Source: Paraglaciecola sp. 20A4
GTDB lineage: Bacteria; Pseudomonadota; Gammaproteobacteria; Enterobacterales; Alteromonadaceae
Length of the DNA: 64,000 bases
Assembly (NCBI RefSeq): GCF_011378905.1
Contig: NZ_WTPY01000009.1
Span: forward strand, 1 to 64,000
Reading direction: 5' to 3'
The notes under the pieces are model-generated. The model saw nothing but the letters and a program-made list of their open reading frames with translations, was not told the origin of the DNA and made no database searches. A program made the translations under genes and the position numbers. This document shows, piece by piece, positions 27,242 to 36,383 of this stretch (the stretch's first letter is position 1; each line of letters starts with the position of its first letter).

Positions 27242-28061
27242 TGCCTTGATAATCCCCCGGGAATAAAATGTAGTAAGCCCCCAAGTAAACTTCATTTTGG
27301 ATGTGGTAGTGATACTCAGCGTCTTGAGTGTGCTGTGTAATAGAAGTATGCCCTCCTGATGCATCTAAATCCGTAGGATAGGTCCCTGTTGAATTACACT
27401 TGCGGCCATACAAAAAGAAGCCATCCGCAATAACACCAATCAGGTTACTATCATCTTCAGAGAATGAGATCGGCTCTAAATGATAGTGATAGCTTTGCGG
27501 TCCCGTATGGGCGCCATTAAAGTCCAAGCTTCCCACTGCGCCATCAAGAGCAATACCGGGACCTTCTTCATCGTTGTATATTACCGAGCCGCTGACAGCA
27601 ATACCGATCGCACCCAAACCTGTTGCTGATGTATCAGCAGCTTTTTCTGGTGTGTTATCGACAGTCAGCGTATAGGTGCCAACAAACTCGTCAATATTAC
27701 CTGGTGCCATTTGCTCGTAAGACGTCACTGTCGGCTCAACAAACAGTGCGTGATCGGCAGACCAATAGGGAGACGTGTGGTTAGGTAGACCGTTGGTTTC
27801 AATACTAACGGTACCGCCATTGAGCACCACTTCAACATGGTCCGTATCAAACTCGTAATATGCGGAATGTAGAATACCCGTACCGGTGTCATCTTCGTCT
27901 GAGCTGTCGCCGGAATCTGTCTCAGTGGCCGAATCGCTGCTCTCAATCGTATCCACAGTATCAATAGAGCTATCAGAGCTGCCGTTGCAACCAGTCAAAG
28001 CCAGTGTTAATCCCAGCGTAATGAGTGACGTAATAAAGTATTGGCTTAAATTAGTCTGCAT
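27222..28061 (-). CDS. YHYH-domain lipoprotein
   Basis: A 279-residue protein with a lipoprotein signal ending in LTGC (about 24) and a long acidic Ser/Asp/Glu linker (about 28-60). A YHYH domain follows with two copies of the naming motif (SYHYHLEP and EYHYHIQNEV) plus GVIADGFFLYGRKC. The paired His-x-His motifs suggest metal binding. The function of the family is not established. It leads the operon with the MORN and SCO proteins; with a copper-type SCO partner, a periplasmic metal role is a reasonable inference. Confidence 0.83.
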   Translation of the reverse strand: MQTNLSQYFITSLITLGLTLALTGCNGSSDSSIDTVDTIESSDSATETDSGDSSDEDDTGTGILHSAYYEFDTDHVEVVLNGGTVSIETNGLPNHTSPYWSADHALFVEPTVTSYEQMAPGNIDEFVGTYTLTVDNTPEKAADTSATGLGAIGIAVSGSVIYNDEEGPGIALDGAVGSLDFNGAHTGPQSYHYHLEPISFSEDDSNLIGVIADGFFLYGRKCNSTGTYPTDLDASGGHTSITQHTQDAEYHYHIQNEVYLGAYYILFPGDYQGNASAIR

Positions 28062-28167
28062 AATTTCGTTTATTCTTAATGATGTATTAAACGAAATTTA
28101 ACAACCTAGTGTGCAGAAATTGCGCAGAAAAAAAGGAGTTTTCTAGGAAATTGTGTATTAAGTGCAC

Positions 28168-29088
28168 TCAGGCAATAACGCCCGCGGCTCTGTATAGCTG
28201 CAAATGTACATCCACTAGGGCGTCGATATCTCGCTGATACCCACCCCCAATCACCGCTGCAACAGGCACACCGTATTTTTTACACGCGTCAAACACCATA
28301 CAGTCGCGGGCATAAACACCTTGAGTTGATATGTTTAGATGGCCTAAATCGTCGTTTATGTGTATATCTACCCCCGCATCGTAGATTACAGCATCGGGCT
28401 TAAAGGTAGAAAAAGCTAAATCCAGAGCATGCTCTACGGTGTGTAGGTATTCACTATCTTCAGTACCTTTGGTTAATGGAAAATCTAAATCGGAGACTTG
28501 CTTGCGATGAGGGAAATTTTTCTCGCCATGAATAGACACCGTAAATACCTTTGGGTTATTAGACGCTAATTTCGCTGTACCATCGCCTTGGTGCACATCA
28601 CAGTCGAATATCAATACTTTATTGATTGTGGGCATCTGCAACATGTTAAGCGCAGCTAAATACAAATCATTAAACAAACAAAATCCAGAGCCAAAATTAG
28701 CAAAGGCATGATGATAACCACCGGTCAGATTTAATGCTTTACCGTGTTCAAGAGCAAGAGAAGAGGTCAAAACCGTACCTGCAACCGCCGTCAGAGAACG
28801 CGTGATCAATTGCTCAGACCAAGGAAACCCAATACGCCGCATAGCCTTACTTTCAAGCCCCCCTCCGGTGAGTGCGTTGACATACTCTGGGCTGTATACC
28901 CTGGCTAACTGCGCTGGCGCTAAAGCGTGGGGTTGGTGAAACTGACAGGTTGGCACGCCTAAGCTCGTTAGTCGGTCGTAAATAGCCTGATATTTTTCGA
29001 TGGGAAATCGATGTCGGTTGGGTAAATCGAGTTGACTATATATAGGATGAAAAACTAAAGGTATCGACAAAGGATTGCTCACATTCAT
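28168..29088 (-). CDS. HDAC-like deacetylase (AcuC/class II family)
   Basis: A 306-residue metal-dependent deacetylase of the histone deacetylase superfamily. [19 protein letters not shown] carries the catalytic His pair. [11 protein letters not shown] has the Zn ligands Asp and His. [14 protein letters not shown] supplies the third ligand region. Bacterial members remove acetyl groups from lysines, polyamines or other small molecules; the substrate is unknown here. Length fits the family. It is divergent from yceH. Confidence 0.9.
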   Translation of the reverse strand: MNVSNPLSIPLVFHPIYSQLDLPNRHRFPIEKYQAIYDRLTSLGVPTCQFHQPHALAPAQLARVYSPEYVNALTGGGLESKAMRRIGFPWSEQLITRSLTAVAGTVLTSSLALEHGKALNLTGGYHHAFANFGSGFCLFNDLYLAALNMLQMPTINKVLIFDCDVHQGDGTAKLASNNPKVFTVSIHGEKNFPHRKQVSDLDFPLTKGTEDSEYLHTVEHALDLAFSTFKPDAVIYDAGVDIHINDDLGHLNISTQGVYARDCMVFDACKKYGVPVAAVIGGGYQRDIDALVDVHLQLYRAAGVIA

Positions 29089-29182
29089 ATACTGGGTAAT
29101 CAGTTTTCTAGACTACAGCATGATATACGCTATTTTCTCGGCAGTAAAAAACAGCTGCAAGTCTTATTTATTTTCTAAGGAG

Positions 29183-29191
29183 TTACCCTTG
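29183..29191 (+). promoter_or_regulatory. Ribosome site spacing that sets a TTG start for yceH
   Basis: AAGGAG at 29177-29182, six bases, then TTG. No ATG or GTG in frame has a comparable site, so this decides the start. Confidence 0.75.
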
Positions 29192-29884
29192 TTAGTTACC
29201 TTAACTCAGAATCAAGCCCGCGTGATTGGCGTACTACTTGAAAAAGAAGTGACCACACCCGAGCAATATCCCCTATCGCTTAATAGCGTGACCACAGCCT
29301 GTAATCAAAAAAGTAACCGTGAACCGGTTATGGAACTAACTGATTTTCAAGTACAAACTACACTGGATGAGCTATACGCTAAAAATTTAATCTTTGAACA
29401 AAGTGGTAGTCGTGCAACTCGCTTCAAGCACCGTTTTTGTAATACTGAGTTCAGTGATTTACAACTAACGCCACAGCAACTCGCGATCATTTGCGTAATG
29501 TTACTGCGGGGGCCACAAACGCCAGGAGAATTGCGCACTCGCGCTCAACGCATGGCGGGTTTTAGCAGTGTTGATGAAGTCGATAGTGCCTTACAACAAC
29601 TGATGGATTTAAAGGGTGACCAACTAGTTGTACGTTTAGCAAGAGTCCCTGGTAAACGTGAATCTCGTTACGCTCAGCAATTTTATAAAGATACCAATGA
29701 ATTGAGCAGCAATGAAAGTGAGTTAGATGACCTTTCACCAAATACAAGAGGACAAGGTGCTGAACAAAATAATCCGCTTACCCCATCACAAACAACGCGC
29801 TTAACAGAATTGGAACTGACAGTAGCCAACCTCAGCGAACAACTGCAAATACTCCAGGCTCAAGTAGATGAGTTGAGGAGTTAA
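29189..29884 (+). CDS. yceH: YceH (UPF0502/DUF480) family protein
   Basis: A 231-residue protein made of two winged-helix domains ([25 protein letters not shown] at the start, [25 protein letters not shown] later) and a C-terminal coiled coil (about 205-231), as in YceH. The frame is open for 38 codons further upstream, into the divergent gene. The TTG at 29189 is preferred because AAGGAG sits six bases upstream and the protein then begins exactly where the family does. An 8-base unit is repeated three times over the stop codon. Confidence 0.88.
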   Translation: MLVTLTQNQARVIGVLLEKEVTTPEQYPLSLNSVTTACNQKSNREPVMELTDFQVQTTLDELYAKNLIFEQSGSRATRFKHRFCNTEFSDLQLTPQQLAIICVMLLRGPQTPGELRTRAQRMAGFSSVDEVDSALQQLMDLKGDQLVVRLARVPGKRESRYAQQFYKDTNELSSNESELDDLSPNTRGQGAEQNNPLTPSQTTRLTELELTVANLSEQLQILQAQVDELRS

Positions 29885-29900
29885 GGAGTTAAGGAGTTAG
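29877..29900 (+). repeat. 8-base tandem repeat (three copies) over the yceH stop
   Basis: Units ggagttaa, ggagttaa, ggagttag. The first contains the TAA stop of yceH; the second and third shift frame. Confidence 0.9.
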
Positions 29901-30263
29901 AGAATCCATAATAAAGCCTGAGTTCATGTGGTCTATATAGACTCAGGCTTGCCAACCGTTACTCCATTTCACAATAAAAAACGGCTACACCAGCCCCTTA
30001 TGGCCATCCCTAGAGTCGAAGCTTGACTCGACGCACGTTGGTAAAGCTAAACTTTGGCTAGACGAAACATGATGGCAGTATTAAAGCTCAATAATGTATA
30101 AGGTAAAATCAGTTGTGACTAGGATAAAATCGGCGCATAAAAGAATAAAAGTGTTTAAGGCGTTCTAAAATGCTAACGTTAAGTAGATTATATTCTCGAT
30201 TATTTTAATCTTATCTGGTTGTATTTTTCTTAATAAACCTGCCATAGAGCGAGCTCTCATACC
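29901..30263. other. Intergenic region
   Basis: No gene was found between yceH and the AraC-type regulator. It holds the inverted repeat at 29914-29950 and otherwise only AT-rich sequence with short direct similarities. Confidence 0.55.
29914..29950 (+). terminator. Stem-loop downstream of yceH
   Basis: Perfect ten-base arms aagcctgagt / actcaggctt with a 17-base loop. A T-tract is lacking, so it may be a terminator or an mRNA-stabilising hairpin. Confidence 0.6.
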
Positions 30264-31010
30264 ATGACACCGCCACATTTTAGTCACGAAGACAGCGCCA
30301 ACTTCATCCGCGGGTGTAATATTAGTCAACTTTTATCCATGTTTGATTTATTGCCCGACATTCTTTTTTGGATAAAAGATACCCACAGTCGCTTAATACA
30401 TGCCAATCAGTGTTATTTAGAACATGTAGGTATTCATACCCTGGAGCAAGCCTTAGGACAAACTGATGCTGACTTTGCCCCTCGGCACATTGCAAAACAA
30501 TTTTTGAACGATGATCAACGAGTGATTAATGGGGAAACCGTCACTGAGCGATTAGAAATGAATGTGTTGGAATCAGGAGAAGTCTGTTGGTTCACCACAT
30601 CAAAGCGACCGCTATTTGATGCCGACGGTAAAATCATAGGCTCTTATGGTACATCGCGACATTTAGAAAAAACGTCACTCGCCTTAAACAGTATGGACGC
30701 CCTCAAAACGCCGATGAGCCATATACGGAAACACTATATGCAAAACCTTTCCATGCAGGAGCTTGCGACCCTGTCTCATCTATCGATTAGCGCGCTTGAA
30801 CGCCGTTTCAAAAAATATTTGGGGCTCACCCCAAGGCATTACATCATTCAGGTAAGACTAGAAAATGCTCGACGTTTATTGGTGGAAACCACCCTACCCA
30901 TCAATGTCATTGCTGCCGAGGTTGGCTTTCAGGATGCCAGTTACTTTAGCCGTAAATTTTATCAGTTATTTGAAACAAAACCATCTGAATTCAGACAAAG
31001 CTATCAGTAG
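30264..31010 (+). CDS. PAS-AraC family transcriptional regulator
   Basis: A 248-residue regulator. The N-terminal PAS domain (about 22-130: LLPDILFWIKDTHSRLIHAN, then GKIIGSYGTSR) resembles sensor PAS folds that bind small ligands. The C-terminal AraC DNA-binding domain (about 150-245) has two helix-turn-helix motifs: MQELATLSHLSISALERRF and INVIAAEVGFQDASYFSRKF. It activates or represses unknown genes. No obvious target lies beside it: serA is convergent and yceH is separated by 380 bases. Confidence 0.9.
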   Translation: MTPPHFSHEDSANFIRGCNISQLLSMFDLLPDILFWIKDTHSRLIHANQCYLEHVGIHTLEQALGQTDADFAPRHIAKQFLNDDQRVINGETVTERLEMNVLESGEVCWFTTSKRPLFDADGKIIGSYGTSRHLEKTSLALNSMDALKTPMSHIRKHYMQNLSMQELATLSHLSISALERRFKKYLGLTPRHYIIQVRLENARRLLVETTLPINVIAAEVGFQDASYFSRKFYQLFETKPSEFRQSYQ

Positions 31011-31040
31011 CGTGATGCAAAGCATTTTTTGTAAGTATAA

Positions 31041-31072
31041 AAAAAGCGCTATGCTCATCACATAACGCTTTT
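31041..31072. terminator. Bidirectional terminator between araC-type gene and serA
   Basis: Arms aaaagcgctatg / cataacgctttt (one mismatch) around a short loop. Reading the minus strand, the right arm is followed by a T-run, so it serves serA well; the plus strand also has TTTTC after it. Confidence 0.75.
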
Positions 31073-31120
31073 CAATTTACCTTAACGCTGCGACTAGTTA
31101 ATCCCAGGTTAAATGACTGG

Positions 31121-32350
31121 TTACAGTAATATACGTGACTTAATCGTACCTTCGATAAGATTTAGTTGCTCAAGAGCTTCATCAGCATCGTCGGTTTCAA
31201 CATCAATAACAACATAACCTATCACGTCGTCTGTTTGCAGATATTGGGCAGCAATGTTGATGTTCTTCTCAGCGAACGCTTGGTTAATTTGCGTTAATAC
31301 CCCTGGCGTATTCATGTGTATATGCAATAAACGTGAACGTTGGGCATGAGATGGCAATGACACCTCAGGGAAATTCACTGCTGACAAAGTTGACCCGTTA
31401 TCACTGTACTTAACCAGTTTACCCGCAACTTCAATACCTATATTTTGCTGCGCTTCTTGGGTGCTACCGCCCACATGCGGGGTTAAAATAACATTATCGA
31501 ATTTGCACAAAGGTGACTCAAACGCTTCATTGTTTGACTTAGGCTCAACCGGAAATACATCGATTGCTGCGCCACTTAACTGACCACTTTCTAATACCGA
31601 TACTAACGCCGGAATATCAATAACCGTACCACGAGCCGCGTTCATTAAAATCGAGCCTTTTTTCATCCACGATAATTCTGTCGCACCGATCATATTTTGG
31701 GTTTGCACCGTCTCAGGCACATGTAAGCTAACCACGTCAGATGTGCTCATTAACGCTTTTAACGATTTAACTTGAGTAGAGTTACCTAAGACCAATTTAT
31801 CTTCGATATCAAAAAATTGTACGCGCATACCCAAATGCTCAGCTAAAATGCTTAACTGAGTACCGATATGGCCGTAACCGACTATACCTAACGTTTTGCC
31901 CCGGGCTTCAAAAGAACCTGTTGCGCTCTTGTCCCACTCGCCGCGATGAGCTTTAGCATTACGCTCAGGCACGCCACGTAACAATAAGATTAATTGCCCT
32001 AACACTAACTCAGCCACAGAACGGGTATTTGAGAAAGGTGCATTAAACACCGGAATACCGCGTTTTTGGGTCGCCTTTAAATCAACTTGATTCGTACCAA
32101 TGCAGAAGCACCCTACCGCGACTAATTTATTCGCCGCTTCAATAACGCGCTCGGTTAGCTGGGTACGAGAACGAAGGCCGATAAAATGCACGTCCTTAAT
32201 TTTCTCAATCAGTTCGTCTTCAGGTAACGACGTTTTTAAGTACTCAATATTTTCATAACCATTTGCTTGCAGCGTGTCCAAGCTGCTCTGGTGTAGTCCT
32301 TCGAGAAGTAAAATTTTGATCTTGTCTTTTTGAAGCGAAACTTTGCTCAT
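31121..32350 (-). CDS. serA: D-3-phosphoglycerate dehydrogenase
   Basis: A 409-residue enzyme oxidising 3-phosphoglycerate with NAD+ in the first step of serine synthesis. It follows E. coli SerA closely along its length: start MSKVSLQKDKIK, GCFCIGTNQVDL, NAPFSNTRSVAELVLGQ, the NAD loop GYGHIGTQLSILAE, catalytic NAARGTVID, DVFPVEP and the catalytic His region LTPHVGGSTQEAQ, ending in an ACT domain (about 335-409) for serine feedback. The start at 32350 matches E. coli; four upstream codons are open but unneeded. Confidence 0.97.
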   Translation of the reverse strand: MSKVSLQKDKIKILLLEGLHQSSLDTLQANGYENIEYLKTSLPEDELIEKIKDVHFIGLRSRTQLTERVIEAANKLVAVGCFCIGTNQVDLKATQKRGIPVFNAPFSNTRSVAELVLGQLILLLRGVPERNAKAHRGEWDKSATGSFEARGKTLGIVGYGHIGTQLSILAEHLGMRVQFFDIEDKLVLGNSTQVKSLKALMSTSDVVSLHVPETVQTQNMIGATELSWMKKGSILMNAARGTVIDIPALVSVLESGQLSGAAIDVFPVEPKSNNEAFESPLCKFDNVILTPHVGGSTQEAQQNIGIEVAGKLVKYSDNGSTLSAVNFPEVSLPSHAQRSRLLHIHMNTPGVLTQINQAFAEKNINIAAQYLQTDDVIGYVVIDVETDDADEALEQLNLIEGTIKSRILL

Positions 32351-32482
32351 TGCGGTATCCAAGTTGATGAAGAATTAGAAGACATCTGGACGTCTATTTG
32401 CAATGGCAAAATAGCAGAAACTGCGCCTATAAGGAAGCACAACCCTTAAAAACGCTGATAAAAAATGAGCATAAGTCAGACA

Positions 32483-33034
32483 TCAATTAACCATCAATGA
32501 TTTAACCACTTGCTCTAAACGTGGATCGTCAGGATCAGATAATCTAGTAGCTACCACAACTTGCCCTTGGGCATTAATGAAAAATGTTGTCGGAGTCCCT
32601 TGAACAAAGAATTTTTCGATCGCCACTTTGTCACCATTAATCAACGTTTTAAAAGACATCCCCCTAGCATTCAGTTCATCCTGAGGTTTCGCCCCCTCAT
32701 CTTCACGCAAACTGATTGCTATCATTTGTAGACCTTGATCTTGATACTTTTTATATAGCTTATCCAAGCCAGGCTGAAGTTTTTTACAGTACGGGCACCA
32801 CGTAGCCCAAAAATGAATAATCAACGGTTTACCTGCAAAATCCGACGATTTAACTTCATTTCCTTGAGCATCAAACAGGCTCCACTGAGGTGCCATTTTC
32901 GATTGAGGTTTTGCAGCCGGTTTAGATTCAACGGCTAAGGAAAATTGCGAAATTAACACTAGCGAAAGAAACAAAAAAATCCCTTTACGGGCTAAGTAAT
33001 TCGGCGTGCGAAATAAGAAATAGCCTATAGACAT
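32483..33034 (-). CDS. TlpA-like periplasmic thioredoxin
   Basis: A 183-residue thioredoxin-fold protein with an N-terminal signal or anchor (about 15-35), then FWATWCPYCKKL holding the redox CPYC pair, ISLREDEG and the cis-proline segment QGTPTTFFINAQG. It probably reduces or oxidises thiols outside the cytoplasm (TlpA/ResA group). The ATG at 33034 was chosen because the longer frame begins with TTG and adds a basic stretch before the signal. It lies between ruvX and serA on the minus strand with gaps over 100 bases. Confidence 0.85.
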   Translation of the reverse strand: MSIGYFLFRTPNYLARKGIFLFLSLVLISQFSLAVESKPAAKPQSKMAPQWSLFDAQGNEVKSSDFAGKPLIIHFWATWCPYCKKLQPGLDKLYKKYQDQGLQMIAISLREDEGAKPQDELNARGMSFKTLINGDKVAIEKFFVQGTPTTFFINAQGQVVVATRLSDPDDPRLEQVVKSLMVN

Positions 33035-33240
33035 AGTGCGTTCTCGTTTAAGGAATGATGTAAACAAGAAAGTGTATAAGGGCTTTATCTTTCAACTTTT
33101 TTATTTGAAGTAATAGAACTAGCTAACGGACGTACCAATAAATGGAGTGTGATAGTAAGGCCAACACACCCCATCAACTCACTACTATTCTTGTCATCAT
33201 GAAATGCCGCTAAGGCTAAAGAAGCACAATATTCAACGTA

Positions 33241-33300
33241 GTGTTATGAATAAAAGTGTTATGAATAAGAGTGTTATGAATAAGAGTGTTATGAATAAGA
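33241..33300. repeat. 15-base tandem repeat, four copies, at the ruvX stop
   Basis: Units of gtgttatgaataaga at 33241, 33256, 33271 and 33286; the first differs by one base. On the minus strand each unit reads TCTTATTCATAACAC. The unit nearest the gene supplies the last codons and the stop of ruvX, and every further copy repeats the same stop in frame. Not a CRISPR: units are contiguous without spacers. Confidence 0.95.
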
Positions 33301-33732
33301 TTGCTCTACCCAACTTTCAAAAATTAGGCATGCAGAAGCACTATCGATTTTCTGTTTGGTTAATTTTTTAAAGCCACCCATCTCAAATAGTCGAGCTTTT
33401 GCATCAACAGTGGTCAATCTTTCGTCCGTTGTTTCCACAGGAACTTTATATTTGGCGTGTAAACGGTTGGCGAACTTTTTTGCCGCGAATGTAACTTGTT
33501 GAAACGTCCCATCCATATTCAATGGCAAGCCCACCACAATTAGATCAGGTTGCCATTGCTCAAACACCTTTGCCACCACATCCCAGTTGGGAATACCATC
33601 AGTCGCCTTTATGGCATCTAAAGGAGACGCAGTACCTGTAACCTCTTGGCCAACAGCAACGCCAATACTTTTAGTGCCAAAATCAAATGCTAACACCGTG
33701 CGTTGTGCGGTCTTTGTCATAGTAAAACTCAA
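33289..33732 (-). CDS. ruvX: Putative Holliday-junction resolvase / pre-16S rRNA nuclease YqgF
   Basis: A 147-residue RNase H-fold protein very like E. coli Yqg[16 protein letters not shown] (metal Asp at 17), [10 protein letters not shown], the [12 protein letters not shown] segment and [12 protein letters not shown]. The family is needed for 16S rRNA 5'-end maturation and was first proposed as a Holliday-junction resolvase. Last of the gshB-yqgE-ruvX group on the minus strand. Met1 or Met5 could be the start. A four-copy 15-base repeat runs through its stop codon. Confidence 0.93.
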   Translation of the reverse strand: MSFTMTKTAQRTVLAFDFGTKSIGVAVGQEVTGTASPLDAIKATDGIPNWDVVAKVFEQWQPDLIVVGLPLNMDGTFQQVTFAAKKFANRLHAKYKVPVETTDERLTTVDAKARLFEMGGFKKLTKQKIDSASACLIFESWVEQSYS

Positions 33733-33774
33733 TATAGTCGAGAATTAGGCAAGAACATTGCCTCATTTTTAAAA

Positions 33775-34332
33775 TTACGCGTGCCCTACATCTGGGCCAA
33801 TTTGCCATGTGTCGATACCTAATTTATGCACGGCCGCTTCCCACTTCTTATGGATAGGCGTATCAAACAACAATTCAGTATCGGCTTCTACCATCAACCA
33901 AGAGTTGGAACGAATTTCTTCCTCTAGTTGACCAGCTGACCAACCAGCATACCCTAAGGCAACTAACGACTTATCTGGGCCCTGATTGTTACCCAAAGAA
34001 GATAAAATATCTTTTGACGTCGTCACCATAATGTCAGAAGTCAGAGCAAGGCTCGCAGACCAACCTGGTTGAGTGGTATGCAAAATAAAGCCTCGGTCTT
34101 GATTGACCGGACCGCCAGCTAATACGATATTGTCAGCTTTATTCTCGTCAACAACGGCATCTTCGTCAGTCTGATTAATCAACTCTTTCAAACTCATGCC
34201 CACAGGTTGATTGATAACCAGCCCCATAGCGCCATCTTCATTGTGCTCACAAATATACGTCACTGAACGTGAAAAGTAGGGATCATCCATGCTCGGCATG
34301 GCAATCAGCAAATAGTTTTGAAACGTATTCAT
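33775..34332 (-). CDS. yqgE: YqgE/AlgH family protein (UPF0301)
   Basis: A 185-residue protein with the family hallmarks: LLIAMPSMDDPYFSRSVTYICEHNEDGAMGLVINQP (in parts, about 8-42), VLAGGPVNQDRGF and LGYAGWSAGQLEEEI. The function is not settled; AlgH was linked to alginate regulation. It lies between gshB and ruvX, the conserved order in gammaproteobacteria, with gaps of about 40 bases, so one transcript is likely. Confidence 0.95.
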   Translation of the reverse strand: MNTFQNYLLIAMPSMDDPYFSRSVTYICEHNEDGAMGLVINQPVGMSLKELINQTDEDAVVDENKADNIVLAGGPVNQDRGFILHTTQPGWSASLALTSDIMVTTSKDILSSLGNNQGPDKSLVALGYAGWSAGQLEEEIRSNSWLMVEADTELLFDTPIHKKWEAAVHKLGIDTWQIGPDVGHA

Positions 34333-34371
34333 CGCACCACCACAGCTAAAGCCACCATATAGGTCTGCATA

Positions 34372-35334
34372 TTAATGTTCATCCTTAGCGCTAAGACGCT
34401 TCTCTATAGCGTCAAACAACATCCCTATAATATCAATCGGATACGCAGCTTCAATTTCGCGTACGCAAGTCGGGCTAGTCACATTAATTTCAGTGATACG
34501 ATCGCCAATCACATCTAGACCGACAAAGATAAGACCTCTTTCCACTAATAAGGGAGCAATAGTAGTCGCTAGTTTCAAATCACTTTCTGATAAAGGCTGT
34601 GCGCGGCCAGTTCCACCGGCGGCTAAGTTACCACGGGTTTCACCTTTTTGTGGCAAACGCGCCAACGCATAAGGTACAACCTGACCATCAATGATCAAAA
34701 TTCGTTTGTCACCGTCTTTTATCTCCGGCAAGTAACGCTGAAACATAGCGTATTGGGTACCCAATTGGGTAAGCGTTTCGATAATCACGCCTAAGTTGTT
34801 CCCGTCAGGTTTAACACGGAAGATAGACGTACCGCCCATGCCATCTAATGGCTTACAGATTATATCTTGATGGGTCGCATGGAATTCGCGGATCAACTTA
34901 GCACTACGGGTCACCAAGGTATCAGGAATCAAATCAGGGAACCAAGAGGTAAATAACTTCTCGTTGAAATCACGTAAACTTTGCGCCTTGTTAACCACCA
35001 ACGTACCGGTTTGTTCAGCCAATTCAAACATTTGCGTAGCGTACAAAAACTCACCATCAAAAGGCGGATCTTTACGCATTAAAATCACATCGAGTTCGCC
35101 TAAACCGCGATTTTCTTCACCCTGCAGCTCAAACCAATTATTCGGATCTTCCTGAACGGTTAAGCGACGCATCTGTGCCATCGGCTTACCATTGTTCAAG
35201 TACAAATCAGCCATTTCCATATAGAATATTTCATAGCCGCGGGCTTGCGCGCCCAATAGCATGGCAAAGCTGGTGTCTTTTTTAATGTTGATTGATCCGA
35301 TAGGATCCATTACTACGCCAAGTTTAATGGTCAA
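34372..35334 (-). CDS. gshB: Glutathione synthetase
   Basis: A 320-residue ATP-grasp enzyme joining gamma-glutamylcysteine and glycine. Recognisable segments are GVVMDPIGSINIKKDTSFAM at the start, MRKDPPFDGEFLYAT, KPLDGMGGTSIFRV (ATP loop), GDKRILIIDG, RGNLAAGGTG and NVTSPTCVREIE. Length and sequence fit the E. coli protein. First gene of the gshB-yqgE-ruvX group. Confidence 0.97.
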   Translation of the reverse strand: MTIKLGVVMDPIGSINIKKDTSFAMLLGAQARGYEIFYMEMADLYLNNGKPMAQMRRLTVQEDPNNWFELQGEENRGLGELDVILMRKDPPFDGEFLYATQMFELAEQTGTLVVNKAQSLRDFNEKLFTSWFPDLIPDTLVTRSAKLIREFHATHQDIICKPLDGMGGTSIFRVKPDGNNLGVIIETLTQLGTQYAMFQRYLPEIKDGDKRILIIDGQVVPYALARLPQKGETRGNLAAGGTGRAQPLSESDLKLATTIAPLLVERGLIFVGLDVIGDRITEINVTSPTCVREIEAAYPIDIIGMLFDAIEKRLSAKDEH

Positions 35335-35540
35335 GGTCAGTCCTTAAAAACGTTAGAAGGCAATCACGAACAGGATGTGCCATAGATTAAGTTAATTTTG
35401 AGGTGATTGTCGTAATTTCAAGTACGAGATATTGAATGAGACAGGTTTTATGTCATTTAGCTTGCAACGAACAGATAATTATACAGTTGGTGGATACATA
35501 ATATTAGAAGCTTAGAACACGCAATATATAGGGAGTGATT

Positions 35541-36383
35541 TTAAATCCCTTTCGTATGCGGCCTCAACTCGTCAATGCTGAACTTATATTTTCGCCCCAC
35601 TTTTACTCGAATGTCATCGCCCAATTGAGCAACGTACTCACCATTTGAATTAGGTGTTAGAGTAGACAATTTAGCAATATTGATAATGGCTGAGCGGCTA
35701 ACTCGAGGAAAAAGCTCATTGTCGAGCTCTTCTTCAAATTGTTTAAGGGTTTTGCGGATAATGTGAGTATCGCTAGTGGTGTGCACACACATATAATCAC
35801 CGGCAGCTTCTATCCATACAATGTCATCAAGCTTAACTCTGATCCACTGAGAGCCACTTTTAAGCGATATGACGTGTTGCAGTTCACGTAACTCATTGTT
35901 ATTTGAAAGCTCGTTCGACACTTCTAAGCTATGAATAAAACTATCAATAGAATTACCCGTTTTGCTATTAAGTAACGCCCCTAACTTCTCGTGTTGGCGC
36001 ACAACGGCTGTTGTGTCATTCTCAATGATTAACTTCTCGATACACTCTTTTAAACGCTCATCCGAAAATGGCTTAAGCAAATAATCAGTAGCTTTAAAAT
36101 CAAAGGCATTTACCGCAAATTCTTGAAAGGCAGTCACAAACACTATCGTCGCTGAGTTACCTTCCTCTCGAAGCTGTTGGGCGAGCTCTAATCCGGTCTT
36201 CCCAGGCATTTCAATATCCAGAAATATAACATCGGGTTGATTAACACTTATTGCATCGTACGCTTGGCTGGCATTCTTACAACACCCCAGTACGTTGATG
36301 GCCTTAAACTCGGCCAGGCGCAGTGCTAGCCCTTCTCTTGCGAGGGGCTCATCGTCCACAATAACTGCGGAAAATACACTCAC
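35541..36383 (-). CDS. LytTR-family response regulator (kinase-distal)
   Basis: A 280-residue regulator: receiver domain (acidic pocket IVDDEP, phospho-acceptor Asp56 in FLDIEMPGKTG, then KPFSD) joined by an unusually long linker to a LytTR DNA-binding domain (about 175-275: IVWIEAAGDYMCVHT, FPRVSRSAIINIAKL). The start is the GTG inside the kinase stop (GTGA overlap), giving tight coupling; the open frame upstream is disregarded. It is the second of two LytTR regulators flanking one kinase. Confidence 0.87.
   Translation of the reverse strand: MSVFSAVIVDDEPLAREGLALRLAEFKAINVLGCCKNASQAYDAISVNQPDVIFLDIEMPGKTGLELAQQLREEGNSATIVFVTAFQEFAVNAFDFKATDYLLKPFSDERLKECIEKLIIENDTTAVVRQHEKLGALLNSKTGNSIDSFIHSLEVSNELSNNNELRELQHVISLKSGSQWIRVKLDDIVWIEAAGDYMCVHTTSDTHIIRKTLKQFEEELDNELFPRVSRSAIINIAKLSTLTPNSNGEYVAQLGDDIRVKVGRKYKFSIDELRPHTKGI

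Noticed and set aside
29075-29188. N-terminal extension of yceH
   Set aside because: It overlaps the start of the divergent deacetylase gene and lacks a ribosome site, whereas TTG at 29189 has AAGGAG.
33241-33300. CRISPR-like array
   Set aside because: Repeats are contiguous without spacers and no cas genes are near; it is a simple tandem repeat.
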